Source of the DNA: Pseudomonadota bacterium
GTDB taxonomy: Bacteria > Pseudomonadota > Alphaproteobacteria > Rhodospirillales > Magnetospirillaceae
DNA: 52,213 nucleotides
Assembly (NCBI GenBank): GCA_021847015.1
Contig: JAJZVW010000022.1
Location: 1 to 52,213 of the forward strand
Direction of reading: 5' to 3'
Part shown: in pieces, positions 7,709-16,652 of the stretch
How positions within the stretch are numbered: the stretch's first letter is position 1
How the letters are laid out: every line of letters starts with the position of its first letter
Notes under the pieces: generated by a model
What the model saw: the letters and a program-made list of their open reading frames with translations, nothing else
Told to the model about the DNA's origin: nothing
Database searches by the model: none
Made by a program: the position numbers and the translations under genes

Positions 7709-7905
7709 GGCCCAAGGCCCGACCATCGGCATCTACCAGATGGAGCTGGCCACCCATGACGACATCTGGCGCAACTTCCTCCGCTCCCGCACTTTGCCGC
7801 CAAGATCCCGCGGCTGATGCTCGAGGCGCAGGTGGGCGGGGACGGGGCCAGCGAGATGGCCGCCAATCTCTTTACGCCGTCGCCATGGCCCGCCGATTGG
7901 CTGCG
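7709..7905 (+). pseudogene. Decayed partial copy of the phage lysozyme-like gene
   Basis: This stretch aligns base by base with 838-1035 in the intact gene at 684-1172: both contain ATCGGCATCT, CCACCCATGACGAC, TGGCGCAACTTCCT and GGCCAGCGAGATGGCC in the same order, with scattered substitutions and small deletions that break the frame. No start or complete frame survives. It is therefore a second, degenerate copy of part of the phage lysis region, 7 kb from the first. Possible origins are an older prophage of the same type or a duplication bracketing the metal genes. Confidence 0.85.
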
Positions 7906-7933
7906 CATCGCCTTGATCGGCCACTCTAAGGGG

Positions 7934-10900
7934 TCAAGGACGGGCGCTCCGCCTTGCCGAGCGCCGGATGGGAACGTCTTTGATCAGTGCGTAGATCGCG
8001 GGGATGACGATCAGGGTGAGGATGGTGGAGGATACCATCCCCCCCACCATCGGCACGGCGATGCGGCGCATCACTTCAGAGCCGGTGCCGGTGCTCCAGA
8101 GGATCGGCAACAGGCCCATCATGATGGCAGCCACCGTCATCATCTTCGGCCGCACCCGCTCGACCGCGCCTTCCATGATCGCCTGGTAAAGGTCGGCGAT
8201 GGTGAATTGCCGGCCTTCCCCGTCGCGCCGAGACTTCAGTTCCCTATAGGCATGGTCGAGGTAGATCAGCATCACCACGCCGGTCTCGGCTGCCACGCCG
8301 GCCAGCGCGATATAGCCCACGGCCACGGCGACGCTCATGTTGTAGCCGAGCCACCATTGTAGCCACAGCCCGCCCACCAGGGCGAAGGGCAGCGACAGCA
8401 TGACAATGAGGGCGTCGCTGATTCTGCGGAAATTGAGATACAGCAGCAGGAAAATGATGAGAATGGTGAGAGGCACCACAACCTTCAGCTTGGCAAGGGC
8501 ACGCTCCATGTATTCGAACTGTCCCGACCAAGTGACGTAATAGCCGGGCGGCATTTGCACTTTATCCTGCACCGCCTTGCGTGCCTCCGCCACATAGCCG
8601 CCGATATCGCGGTCGTGGATGTCCACGAACACATACGTAGACAAGAGACCATTCTCGGTGCGGATACCCGCCGGTCCGCGCGTCAGGCGCACAGCCGCAA
8701 GCTCGCCCAGGGGGACCGGCGGTCCGCTCTTGGTGTTGACCAGAACCTGCTCGGCGATGGCTTGGGGATCGCTCCGTAACGCCCGCGGGTAACGGACGTT
8801 GACGGTGAAACGCTCGCGGCCTTCGACGGTCGTGGTGACCGCCTCGCCACCCAGGGCGGTAAGGATGGTCTCCTGGAGGTCGTCGATGGTCAGGCCGTAG
8901 CGGGCCAATTGAAGACGCTCGGGATCGATCTCCAGGTAATAGCCGCCACCGGCGCGCTCGGCATAGGCTGACAGGGTGCCGGGAACCGTGCGTACCACCG
9001 CTTCGATCTCCTTCGCCAACTTTTCCATTTCATCCAAATTGGACCCGAACACCTTGACGCCGATGGGCGTGCGGATGCCGGTGGAAAGCATGTCGATGCG
9101 GGCGCGCAGGGGCATGGTCCAGGCGTTGGTGACGCCGGGAAGGCGCAACGCCGTGTCCATTTCGGCAACCAGCTTGTCGTAGGTCATTCCCGGCCGCCAA
9201 TCGGTTTGCGGCTTCAGGTTGATGATCGTCTCGAACATTTCCATGGGCGCAGGGTCCGTCGCGGTCCCCGCACGTCCCGCCTTGCCGTACACGCTCTCCA
9301 CTTCGGGAAAGCTTTTGATGATCTTGTCCTGGGTCTGGAGCAGGTCGGCTGCCTTGGTGATGGACAGGCCGGGCAACGTTGTCGGCATGTAAAGGACGGT
9401 GCCCTCGTTGAGCGGGGGCATGAATTCCGATCCGACATGCGCCAGCGGATACCACGACAGCGCCAACACGATCAGGGCCGCCACGATTGTCAGCACCTTG
9501 GCTTTCATCACCCCCCGTATAGCCGGGCGGTAGGCCCAGATGAGAAATCGGTTGATGGGGTTCTTGGCCTCGGGAAGGATGCGGCCGCGGACGAACAGAA
9601 CCATCAGTACCGGCACCAGCGTCACCGACAGGAATGCCGCCCCGGCCATGGAGAAGGTTTTGGTGTAGGCCAGCGGCTTGAACAGCCGCCCCTCCTCGGC
9701 TTCCAGCGTGAACACCGGCAGGAACGAGGCGGTGATGATCAACAGGCCGAAGAACAGGCTGGGTCCCACTTCGACGGCCGCGGCGATCAGGGCGTCGACG
9801 CGGCTCTGGCCCGGAGCCATCCGTTCCAGGTGCTTGTGGGCGTTCTCGATCATGACGATGGCGGCATCCACCATGGCGCCGATGGCGATGGCGATGCCCC
9901 CCAAACTCATGATGTTCGACGTCATGCCCAGCGCCTGCATGACGATGACGGCGATCAGCACCCCCACTGGCAGCATGAGAATGGCGACCAGGGCCGAGCG
10001 GAAGTGCAGGAGGAAGACGAAACACACCGCGGCGACGATGACGCTTTCCTCGGCGAGGGTATGCTTCAGCGTGTCGACGGCGCGCAGGATCAGGGCGGAG
10101 CGGTCATAGACGGATCGCATCGACACACCCGAGGGGAGACCGGGCGTGATCTGGGCGATCTTATCCTTGACGTTGCGAATGACATCCAGGGCGTTCGCCC
10201 CGAAGCGCTGAATCACGATGCCGCCCACGGCGTCGCCCTCGCCGTTCAGATCGGCAAGGCCGCGCCTTTCGTCCGGCCCCAGCTGCACGCGGGCGACATC
10301 CTTGACGAACACGGGCGTGCCGCTCGCAGCCTTCAGCACGATGTTCCCGATGTCGCCGATGCCGCGAAGGTAGCCCCGGCCGCGGACCATGTACTCGGTT
10401 TCGGCCATCTCGACGACCCGGCCGCCGACGTCGATGTTGCTGTCGCGAATCGCCTTGGTGACCTCGGGCAGGCCGATTCCGTAAGCCTGGAGCTTCTGGG
10501 GATCGACGACCACTTGATACTGCTTGACGAAGCCGCCCAGGCTGGCCACTTCCGACACCCCGCCGGCCGTGGTCAGCTGGTAGCGCAGATACCAATCCTG
10601 CAGCGCACGCAGGTCGGCGAGGGATCGTTCCTTGGCCAACACCACGTACTGGTAGACCCAGCCCACGCCGGTGGCGTCCGGCCCAAGGGTGGGCGTGACG
10701 CCCGCCGGCAAGCGTTTCGCTGCGAAGTTCAGGTATTCGAGCACGCGCGAGCGCGCCCAGTAGATGTCGGTGCCGTCTTCGAAGATGATGTAGACGAAGC
10801 TGACGCCGAACATCGAGATGCCGCGCACCACCTTGGATTTCGGCACCGACAGCATGGCGGTGGTGAGCGGGTAGGTGACCTGATCCTCGACCACCTGCGG

Positions 10901-11071
10901 CGCCTGGCCCGGATATTCGGTGTAAAGGATGACCTGCACGTCGGAAAGGTCAGGCAGCGCGTCGAGTGGAAGGCGCATCACTGCAAACACGCCGGCGCCG
11001 ACGATGAAGGCGGTGATCAGCAGCACCAGGAACACGTTGCGGGCGGACCAGCGGATGATGGCGGGGATCAT
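7934..11071 (-). CDS. cusA: CusA/CzcA-type RND heavy-metal efflux pump
   Basis: This 1045-residue protein has the full length of the HME-RND family. It contains the N-terminal membrane helix (about 10-32), the porter region starting ALPDLSDVQVILYTEYPGQ, a block of six helices near 335-540 including the GGIAIAIGAMVDAAIVMIEN motif with its conserved Asp and Glu, a second periplasmic loop and a second helix block. The segment with PTTLPGLSITKAADLL and TATDPAPMEMFETI is characteristic of monovalent-copper/silver pumps, whose Met residues relay Cu(I)/Ag(I). It is the last gene of a cusC-cusB-cusA order on the minus strand, 29 nt after cusB. Specificity for Cu/Ag is inferred from these motifs and from the CusB metal-binding segment. 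Confidence 0.9.
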   Translation of the reverse strand: MIPAIIRWSARNVFLVLLITAFIVGAGVFAVMRLPLDALPDLSDVQVILYTEYPGQAPQVVEDQVTYPLTTAMLSVPKSKVVRGISMFGVSFVYIIFEDGTDIYWARSRVLEYLNFAAKRLPAGVTPTLGPDATGVGWVYQYVVLAKERSLADLRALQDWYLRYQLTTAGGVSEVASLGGFVKQYQVVVDPQKLQAYGIGLPEVTKAIRDSNIDVGGRVVEMAETEYMVRGRGYLRGIGDIGNIVLKAASGTPVFVKDVARVQLGPDERRGLADLNGEGDAVGGIVIQRFGANALDVIRNVKDKIAQITPGLPSGVSMRSVYDRSALILRAVDTLKHTLAEESVIVAAVCFVFLLHFRSALVAILMLPVGVLIAVIVMQALGMTSNIMSLGGIAIAIGAMVDAAIVMIENAHKHLERMAPGQSRVDALIAAAVEVGPSLFFGLLIITASFLPVFTLEAEEGRLFKPLAYTKTFSMAGAAFLSVTLVPVLMVLFVRGRILPEAKNPINRFLIWAYRPAIRGVMKAKVLTIVAALIVLALSWYPLAHVGSEFMPPLNEGTVLYMPTTLPGLSITKAADLLQTQDKIIKSFPEVESVYGKAGRAGTATDPAPMEMFETIINLKPQTDWRPGMTYDKLVAEMDTALRLPGVTNAWTMPLRARIDMLSTGIRTPIGVKVFGSNLDEMEKLAKEIEAVVRTVPGTLSAYAERAGGGYYLEIDPERLQLARYGLTIDDLQETILTALGGEAVTTTVEGRERFTVNVRYPRALRSDPQAIAEQVLVNTKSGPPVPLGELAAVRLTRGPAGIRTENGLLSTYVFVDIHDRDIGGYVAEARKAVQDKVQMPPGYYVTWSGQFEYMERALAKLKVVVPLTILIIFLLLYLNFRRISDALIVMLSLPFALVGGLWLQWWLGYNMSVAVAVGYIALAGVAAETGVVMLIYLDHAYRELKSRRDGEGRQFTIADLYQAIMEGAVERVRPKMMTVAAIMMGLLPILWSTGTGSEVMRRIAVPMVGGMVSSTILTLIVIPAIYALIKDVPIRRSARRSARP

Positions 11072-11100
11072 GGCGCCAAGTCTTCCATCAGAGTCGCCCG

Positions 11101-12399
11101 TCAGTGCTGGTGGAAGCTTTGGAGTGCCGCGCGAAGGTTGCTTTCAGAGTCGATCAGGAAGTTGGCGCTGACCACCACCTTCTCATCGACCTTGAGCCCT
11201 TCCAGCACTTCGACGTAGCCCCCCGCCTGCGCTCCCGTCTTTATCTCTCGCGGCTCGAACAGCCCCTGGCCAAGTTCCACCAGCACCACCGGCTGCGTCC
11301 CGGTATGGAGAATCGCAGATTCGCGCACGGTGAGGACTGGCCGCGCCGCTAACGGAGCCTTGATCTCCACCGTGCCGTAGAGTGCCGGGCGCAGACGCCC
11401 ATCGGGGTTTGGAAGCTCGATCCGCACTTTGCCGGTGCGGGTGTCCGCGTTCAGTGTCGGATAAATGAACGTCACCGCGCCGGCAAAGGTCGTTCCCGGC
11501 AGGGCGTCAAAGGTAACGATCGCCGGGTCGCCGACCTTTACCCTGGCAAGGTCCTGCTCGAACACCTCGGCGATCACCCAAACCGTGGACAGATCGGCGA
11601 TACGGTACAGTTCCTCGCCCGGCGTAAAGCGCATTCCCTGAACGGCGCGCTTTTCCAAGACGATCCCGGTCGCGGGCGATGCCAAGGTGAGCGTGCGCGC
11701 CGGCTGGCCCGTCTGGGTCAGCCGTGCAATGTGCCCACCGTCGATCTCCCAATTCCTGAGCCGGGCCAACGCACCCTCGGCAAGGCTGCGCGCGGCATTT
11801 CGGGCTTCGGGGCTGGCGCCTTCAAGAGCCTGGGCGCCACGGCGGGCGGCCACATATTCCTGCTCGGTCAGCACCAGATCGGGGCTCCAGATTTCCATCA
11901 GCGGCTGGCCGCGCGTGACCTTCTGGCCGGTCTGATCGACATGAAGAACCTGGATATAACCCTCGAACCGGGGTGTCACGCTGTAGAGTTTGCGCTCGTC
12001 CACCTGCACCGTGCCCACGGCGCGCAAGGGCCAAACCAGCGCGCGCATTTCCGCCGGCTCGGAGCGGACGCCCAGTTTCTGAACCTTGTCGAGGCTGATC
12101 TTGAGGGTCTTCCCGCCTTCGGCCTCGCCCTCGTAGACCGGAACATAGTCCATCCCCATGGAATCCTTCTTAGGCACCGGGGAAACGTCTTCGGGGTTCA
12201 TGGGGTTGCGGTAATAGAGAATTTTTCCCTTCGGCTTTTCCGTTCCGGCCGGCATGGGAGCTTGCATAGGCTGCGTGCCATGCTGTGCGTGCGCCATGGG
12301 TTTTGCCGGGGGAGGCGGTGCCGAATGACGTCCCAGCCAGAAGCCGCCGATAGCGGTGGCGATGCCGGCCGCCAGGATGATGGGGATGGAGCGTTTCAC
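11101..12399 (-). CDS. cusB: CusB-type periplasmic adaptor of the copper/silver efflux pump
   Basis: This 432-residue protein starts at GTG 12399, overlapping the cusC stop (GTGA). It has a membrane anchor (about residues 4-20), then a His/Met-rich stretch and the metal-binding segment LYYRNPMNPEDVSPVPKKDS followed by MGMDY, typical of CusB-like adaptors. Barrel-sandwich and beta-barrel domains follow (about 100-330, including TPRFEGYIQVLHVD and FTPGEELYRIADLS). The protein joins the inner-membrane pump to the outer-membrane channel and passes Cu(I)/Ag(I) to CusA. The start codon was chosen because of the operon overlap; the frame extends upstream inside cusC. Confidence 0.88.
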   Translation of the reverse strand: MKRSIPIILAAGIATAIGGFWLGRHSAPPPPAKPMAHAQHGTQPMQAPMPAGTEKPKGKILYYRNPMNPEDVSPVPKKDSMGMDYVPVYEGEAEGGKTLKISLDKVQKLGVRSEPAEMRALVWPLRAVGTVQVDERKLYSVTPRFEGYIQVLHVDQTGQKVTRGQPLMEIWSPDLVLTEQEYVAARRGAQALEGASPEARNAARSLAEGALARLRNWEIDGGHIARLTQTGQPARTLTLASPATGIVLEKRAVQGMRFTPGEELYRIADLSTVWVIAEVFEQDLARVKVGDPAIVTFDALPGTTFAGAVTFIYPTLNADTRTGKVRIELPNPDGRLRPALYGTVEIKAPLAARPVLTVRESAILHTGTQPVVLVELGQGLFEPREIKTGAQAGGYVEVLEGLKVDEKVVVSANFLIDSESNLRAALQSFHQH

Positions 12400-13673
12400 A
12401 GCTTGCTCCCCACCGCTTTTTCGATCTCGGCCAGCCGCATCTGCTCGTCGAACAGGGTCTTGATGAGGTCGATATCGGTCGTCCAAAGCTGCTGTTCGGC
12501 CGTCAGCACGTCGATGAACGTGGTGCGGCCGAGGGCGTAGCCGTTGGCGGCCGATTCGAAGCCGATCTTCGCCTGCGGCAATTGGCTTTGGCGCAACAAC
12601 GTCTCAACCTCGCGGGAGGATTTGAGGCCGATCCACGCATCGGTGAGGGCGTTGGTGACATCCTGGGATATCGCTTCGCGCTTTGTGCGAGACTCGGCGG
12701 CTTTGGCCCTGGCCTCGGCAATCTCGGATTCGTGCAGTCCCCATTGCAACGGAACCGTCGCGCTCAGCATGGCGTTATACCCAACCCAGCGACCATCCAT
12801 CTGCTCGGGTCCGAAGCCCACCTCGAAATCCGGATACCAGTCCCTTTCGGCGAGATCGACCGATTTGCCGGATCCTTCGATTTCCGCCTGCTGGGCGAGA
12901 ATTTGCGGATTGGCGCTCTGTGCGCGGGTGGTCAGATCGGAAAGTTCCAGCGCCTCGGGCGGAGGGATGGGGCGGGGGGCCGGCTTTTCCACCAGCGGCG
13001 CCTCGGGGGCACGGCCAAGCAGGCGGTTGATGGCGGCGCGCGCCTGGTGGCGTTCACCTTCGGTACGGGCGATTTCGGTCTCCAACCTGGCTTTTTCGAC
13101 CTGGGCGCGGGTGGCATCCTCCTGGCGGCCAAGTCCCTGGGCGTAGCGGGCGGTGGCGAGCTTCGCCAGCAACTCCATGCGGTCGCGCAGTTCGCGGTCG
13201 AGGTCGGACACCAGATGGGCGGAATGATACTGGGCATAGGCGATCTCGACGCGGGCGACCACCTCGTTCTCCACCTCCTGGCGCATCAGCGCCGCCTGGT
13301 GCGCCCCCGCGGTGGCGATATCGCGTCTGAGGCCGCGCTTGCCCCAGAACGGGAACATCTGGACGACCGAATACATGTTGTCGCCCAGGAACGGACTGCG
13401 CGGGAGTGCCCCGGGCTCGTTCCTCGGCCATTGCTGCACCAGCCACTGAAGTTTGGGGTCCGGCAGGCTGCCGGCCCCCTCGACCTTGGCCGCCGCGGCG
13501 TCGGCTTCCAGGGACGACACCTGGACATCGGGGTTCATCCGCCGCGCAACAGCCACGAGTTCATCGACGGTGGCGCCGATGGCACCATCGGCGTGATCCT
13601 GCTCGGCCGCCCAGGCCGGCGGGCCAAAGGCCAGCCAAATTCCGAGCACTGCCAAAGCCGATAAGCGCCACAT
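12396..13673 (-). CDS. cusC: TolC/CusC-type outer-membrane efflux channel
   Basis: This protein of 425 residues has a signal peptide (MWRLSALAVLGIWLAFG...AWA). The chosen ATG (13673) has GGGGA at a 6-nt spacing, while an ATG two codons upstream lies too close to it. The body shows the two helical repeats of outer-membrane efflux proteins, for example ADAAAAKVEGAGSLPDPKL and SAANGYALGRTTFIDVLTAEQQ. It supplies the outer-membrane exit for the CusBA pump. It is the first gene of the operon, divergent from the sensor kinase gene, with the control region at 13674-13908. Confidence 0.85.
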   Translation of the reverse strand: MWRLSALAVLGIWLAFGPPAWAAEQDHADGAIGATVDELVAVARRMNPDVQVSSLEADAAAAKVEGAGSLPDPKLQWLVQQWPRNEPGALPRSPFLGDNMYSVVQMFPFWGKRGLRRDIATAGAHQAALMRQEVENEVVARVEIAYAQYHSAHLVSDLDRELRDRMELLAKLATARYAQGLGRQEDATRAQVEKARLETEIARTEGERHQARAAINRLLGRAPEAPLVEKPAPRPIPPPEALELSDLTTRAQSANPQILAQQAEIEGSGKSVDLAERDWYPDFEVGFGPEQMDGRWVGYNAMLSATVPLQWGLHESEIAEARAKAAESRTKREAISQDVTNALTDAWIGLKSSREVETLLRQSQLPQAKIGFESAANGYALGRTTFIDVLTAEQQLWTTDIDLIKTLFDEQMRLAEIEKAVGSKL

Positions 13674-13814
13674 CGCCATTCCCCGTCCAAGGTCGCTCCA
13701 GATCCCTTGCCATCGGGACTGCTGCCATTTCCATTGCCGGCAAGCCGTAGGCCGAACGGGCAGTCTCCGCACTCCACCTAGTGACCGATATACACCTCTG
13801 CCTGCCCCTGGCTG

Positions 13815-13832
13815 TGTAATGAATTGTAAATG
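13815..13832. promoter_or_regulatory. Candidate response-regulator binding site between cusC and the sensor kinase gene
   Basis: TGTAATG (13815-13821) and TGTAAATG (13825-13832) are direct repeats starting 10 bp apart, one helical turn, as expected for an OmpR-family dimer. They lie in the 235-bp divergent region between the cus operon and the two-component genes. A weaker TTACAT follows at 13838-13843. Autoregulation by the OmpR-type regulator at 15288 is inferred. Confidence 0.45.
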
Positions 13833-13908
13833 GCGCCGTTACATGGTTGCCAAGCGGCCGGGAGCGCGAGCACAACACCCTCATAACGTTTGCGCTGACG
13901 GGCTGCCG

Positions 13909-15291
13909 ATGAAATTCCCTTACCCCGACTCGATCGCTGGCCGAACGATGATCGTGCTGCTGATCGGCCTGACGCTGTCGCACCTTGCCAGCACGGCACT
14001 GCTGTCCGCCGACCGGCACGATGCCGTGATCATGGCGAACGAACGCCTGTCCGCCGAGCGCGTGGCCGTCATCGCACGACTTATCGACCATGCCGCTCCG
14101 GGCGACCGATCAGGGTTGATCGCCGGTCTCGACAGCCCCACCCTCAGGATTTCGGTGGCAGCCGAGCCGACCGTTCCCGTGGTCCGCCACGACGACGAGA
14201 TGCCTTTGGTCAGCGAGGCGTTACGCCCCTATTTCGGCAAAGTCGGACGTTCGCAACTCCACGTCGTCCGCCACACCGTCGCCGGACCGCCCCGCCCATT
14301 TTCGGACAATATTCTCGAAGGCTTCCCCAAGGGTCAGGCGATGGGGATTTCCTTCCGGCTCTCCGACGGCATGTGGGCCAATTTCGACATCGCCATCGCC
14401 CGTGCCGCCACCTTGTGGTCTCCCCATGCCCTCGCCTCCATGCTGGTAATGATGGTCGGCATCGTCGTTCTGGGACGTTGGGCCACAGCATGGGTTGGGC
14501 GTCCGCTCGCCACCTTCGCCAAGGCCGCCGACCGGCTGGGCCGCGATGTTAGCGCGCCGCCGCTGGCCGAGGGCGGCCCGCGCGAGGTGCGGCACGCGAT
14601 CGCGGCCTTCAACGACATGCAGGGGCGCATCCGCCGCTTTGTCGACGACCGCACCCGCATGCTGGCGGCTATTTCCCATGACATGCGCAGCCCCATCACC
14701 CGGCTGCGGCTACGGACCGAAATGCTGCCCGAAGGCGAAGCTCGTGAACGCATGCTGGGCGACCTCGACGAAATGGAGGAAATGGTGGCGTCCACGCTGG
14801 AGTTCGCCCGCGGCGAAAGTGCCGACGAGCCTACCCGGGCTATCGACTTGGCGGCGACCATCGAAACGATCTGCGACAATGCTGACGATATGAGGCTGCC
14901 GGCCATGTACGCGTGGGACGGCCGGTTGATCTCCAGTTGCCGTCCCACGGCGTTGAAGCGGGCGTTGGCCAATCTGGTGGAGAACGCCGCCCGCTACGGC
15001 GGGCAGGCCAACGTCCACACCCGGCGCCAAGGGCACAACATCGAGGTGGTTATCGAAGACGATGGTCCCGGCATTCCCGAGGCGGAGATGGAGAAGGTCT
15101 TCACCCCGTTCTACCGGCTGGAAGGCTCGCGCAACCGGAAAACCGGTGGCGCCGGCCTGGGGATGACCGTAGCCCGCACCATCATCCGCGCTCACGGCGG
15201 CGATGTCCGGTTGGAAAACCGCGCCGAGGGCGGCCTGCGGGTCACCGTCACCCTGCCCCAGGACACGACGGCGGGAGAGGAGCGCACATGA
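13909..15291 (+). CDS. Sensor histidine kinase of the cus locus (EnvZ/CusS-like)
   Basis: This 460-residue protein has a membrane helix at about 12-33, a periplasmic sensor of roughly 140 residues, a second helix at about 174-190, a HAMP linker, a HisKA domain with H257 (ISHDMRSPITRLRLRTEML) and an ATPase domain with N, G1 and G2 boxes (NLVENAARYGG, EDDGPGIP, GGAGLGMTVA). ATG 13909 was chosen because it opens directly on the membrane helix; the frame runs 30 codons further upstream through the putative operator. It is coupled by a 4-nt overlap to the response regulator. Divergence from cusCBA suggests it senses periplasmic Cu/Ag, though the periplasmic domain shows no obvious Met/His cluster. 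Confidence 0.8.
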   Translation: MKFPYPDSIAGRTMIVLLIGLTLSHLASTALLSADRHDAVIMANERLSAERVAVIARLIDHAAPGDRSGLIAGLDSPTLRISVAAEPTVPVVRHDDEMPLVSEALRPYFGKVGRSQLHVVRHTVAGPPRPFSDNILEGFPKGQAMGISFRLSDGMWANFDIAIARAATLWSPHALASMLVMMVGIVVLGRWATAWVGRPLATFAKAADRLGRDVSAPPLAEGGPREVRHAIAAFNDMQGRIRRFVDDRTRMLAAISHDMRSPITRLRLRTEMLPEGEARERMLGDLDEMEEMVASTLEFARGESADEPTRAIDLAATIETICDNADDMRLPAMYAWDGRLISSCRPTALKRALANLVENAARYGGQANVHTRRQGHNIEVVIEDDGPGIPEAEMEKVFTPFYRLEGSRNRKTGGAGLGMTVARTIIRAHGGDVRLENRAEGGLRVTVTLPQDTTAGEERT

Positions 15292-16037
15292 CCCTGCCTG
15301 TCCATGTGCTTGTCGTCGACGACGACCGCCAGATCGCGGAACTGCTTGGCCAGTACCTGGGCACCCAAGGTTTCCGGGTCACAACCGTGGAGGACGGCGT
15401 CGGCATGCGCCGCGTACTCGCCGAGGACGAGGTCAGCGTGGTGGTGCTCGACCTGATGCTGCCGGGCGAAGATGGCCTGTCGCTGTTGCGCCATTTGCGG
15501 GCGACCTCCCGCCTGCCGGTGATCATGCTGACCGCCATGGGCAGCGAGACCGACCGTGTCGTCGGGCTGGAACTGGGGGCCGACGATTACCTTGCCAAGC
15601 CCTTCAGCACCCGGGAATTGCTTGCCCGCATCAAGGCGGTGCTGCGTCGTGCGCACGGCCTCTCGCTGGAAGGAGGCGTGGCCTTGGGAAACGGCTCCGG
15701 CCGTGACGACATCCTCTACTTCGCCGGATGGAGCCTGGACGCCCGCCACCGCCGCCTCCACTCGCCCGACAACATCCTGGTCGAACTTACCAGCGGAGAA
15801 TTCGATCTGTTGCTGGCCTTCCTTCGCCATCCACAGAAGGTTCTGAACCGTGACCAGTTGCTGGAGGAGGCCCATGGCCGCATCGCCGGCCCCCTTGACC
15901 GCACCATTGATGTCCAAGTGGGAAGACTCCGGCGGAAGCTGGAGGTCGATCCCAAAAACCCGGACCTGATCAAGACCATCCGTGGCGGCGGCTATCTGCT
16001 TGCGTGCGAGGTCAGCCGGAGCGGGGTCCGCCCGTAA
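15288..16037 (+). CDS. OmpR-family response regulator of the cus locus
   Basis: This 249-residue protein starts at ATG 15288 inside the kinase stop. The receiver domain has the acidic pocket DDD (11-13), phospho-acceptor Asp55 (VVVLDLMLPGEDG), the conserved Thr in MLTAMG and Lys in YLAKPFSTREL. A winged-helix DNA-binding domain (about 150-240) ends with TIDVQVGRLRRKLE and the typical IRGGGYLLA turn. It should be phosphorylated by the kinase before it and control the divergent cusCBA operon. A clear terminator follows the gene. Confidence 0.88.
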   Translation: MTLPVHVLVVDDDRQIAELLGQYLGTQGFRVTTVEDGVGMRRVLAEDEVSVVVLDLMLPGEDGLSLLRHLRATSRLPVIMLTAMGSETDRVVGLELGADDYLAKPFSTRELLARIKAVLRRAHGLSLEGGVALGNGSGRDDILYFAGWSLDARHRRLHSPDNILVELTSGEFDLLLAFLRHPQKVLNRDQLLEEAHGRIAGPLDRTIDVQVGRLRRKLEVDPKNPDLIKTIRGGGYLLACEVSRSGVRP

Positions 16038-16113
16038 GGGCTTGCACCGCATCCCACCGATTGCCACCCCAAAGCGTGCTCACCCAACCCGCAGGCATTC
16101 GAAAGCAATCCGA

Positions 16114-16146
16114 GCCGGATGCCTCTCGTCATCCGGCCCGAATTTT
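16114..16146 (+). terminator. Intrinsic terminator after the two-component operon
   Basis: GCCGGATG (16114-16121) pairs with CATCCGGC (16130-16137) across an 8-nt loop and is followed by CCGAATTTTT. It lies about 75 nt after the response-regulator stop. Confidence 0.75.
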
Positions 16147-16243
16147 TCTGGCCGGCCCCAATGACACCACAGCCCGCCTATCCACATTGCATTTTACTTG
16201 GACCGGACAAGGAGGACCGGCCATCACCATCAATGGAGGTGGA

Positions 16244-16474
16244 GTGTCGCCATGGACGCAGCAGATAATCGTGGTTCACGTGCGCCCCGAACTTTCAGCC
16301 GATGACCGCGCCAAGCTTGAAAAAGCCGTGATCGCGAATACTGGGGTCATCGCGGCGGATTTCGACCACCACAAGCACGAGCTGATGGTTGTGTATGATG
16401 CGGCCACCACATGCGAAGCCATCCTGGACGTCGTGCGGCAAACTGACCCTGTAGCCACCATGATCGGATTGTAG
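16244..16474 (+). CDS. Small conserved-type protein, possible ferredoxin-fold metal-locus protein
   Basis: This 76-residue protein starts at GTG 16244, 3 nt after GGAGGT. The pattern of strand (IIVVHVRPEL), helix (ADDRAKLEKAVIANTGV), strand (AADFDHHKHELMVVYD) and helix (CEAILDVVRQTD) matches the beta-alpha-beta layout of heavy-metal-associated (HMA) domains, and the helix/strand spacing is right. The CxxC metal site is absent; instead there is a DHHKH cluster. It follows the cus two-component genes but beyond their terminator, so it may have its own promoter. The function is unknown and the fold is my inference from the pattern only. Confidence 0.55.
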   Translation: MSPWTQQIIVVHVRPELSADDRAKLEKAVIANTGVIAADFDHHKHELMVVYDAATTCEAILDVVRQTDPVATMIGL

Positions 16475-16652
16475 CCGCTCCGAGCCCTCCGGCCAGTCGA
16501 GGTCGCGACGTCGGACTTCGATCTTGGCGTAGCAGGCTTCGGAAACCCGATCCCCGCCCATGCCCCGAGAACACCGAAGCGGCTTCTGTGTCCTTGAGGT
16601 CGATGATGGGAACGTTGCACGTCATGCGGAGTGTCCCGGAAAGATCTGCGCC

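Noticed and set aside
9206-11218. A 670-codon plus-strand frame opposite cusA
   Set aside because: It is antisense to a clear RND pump gene; its His/Gly/Asp-rich product has no family and follows from the GC-rich codon pattern.
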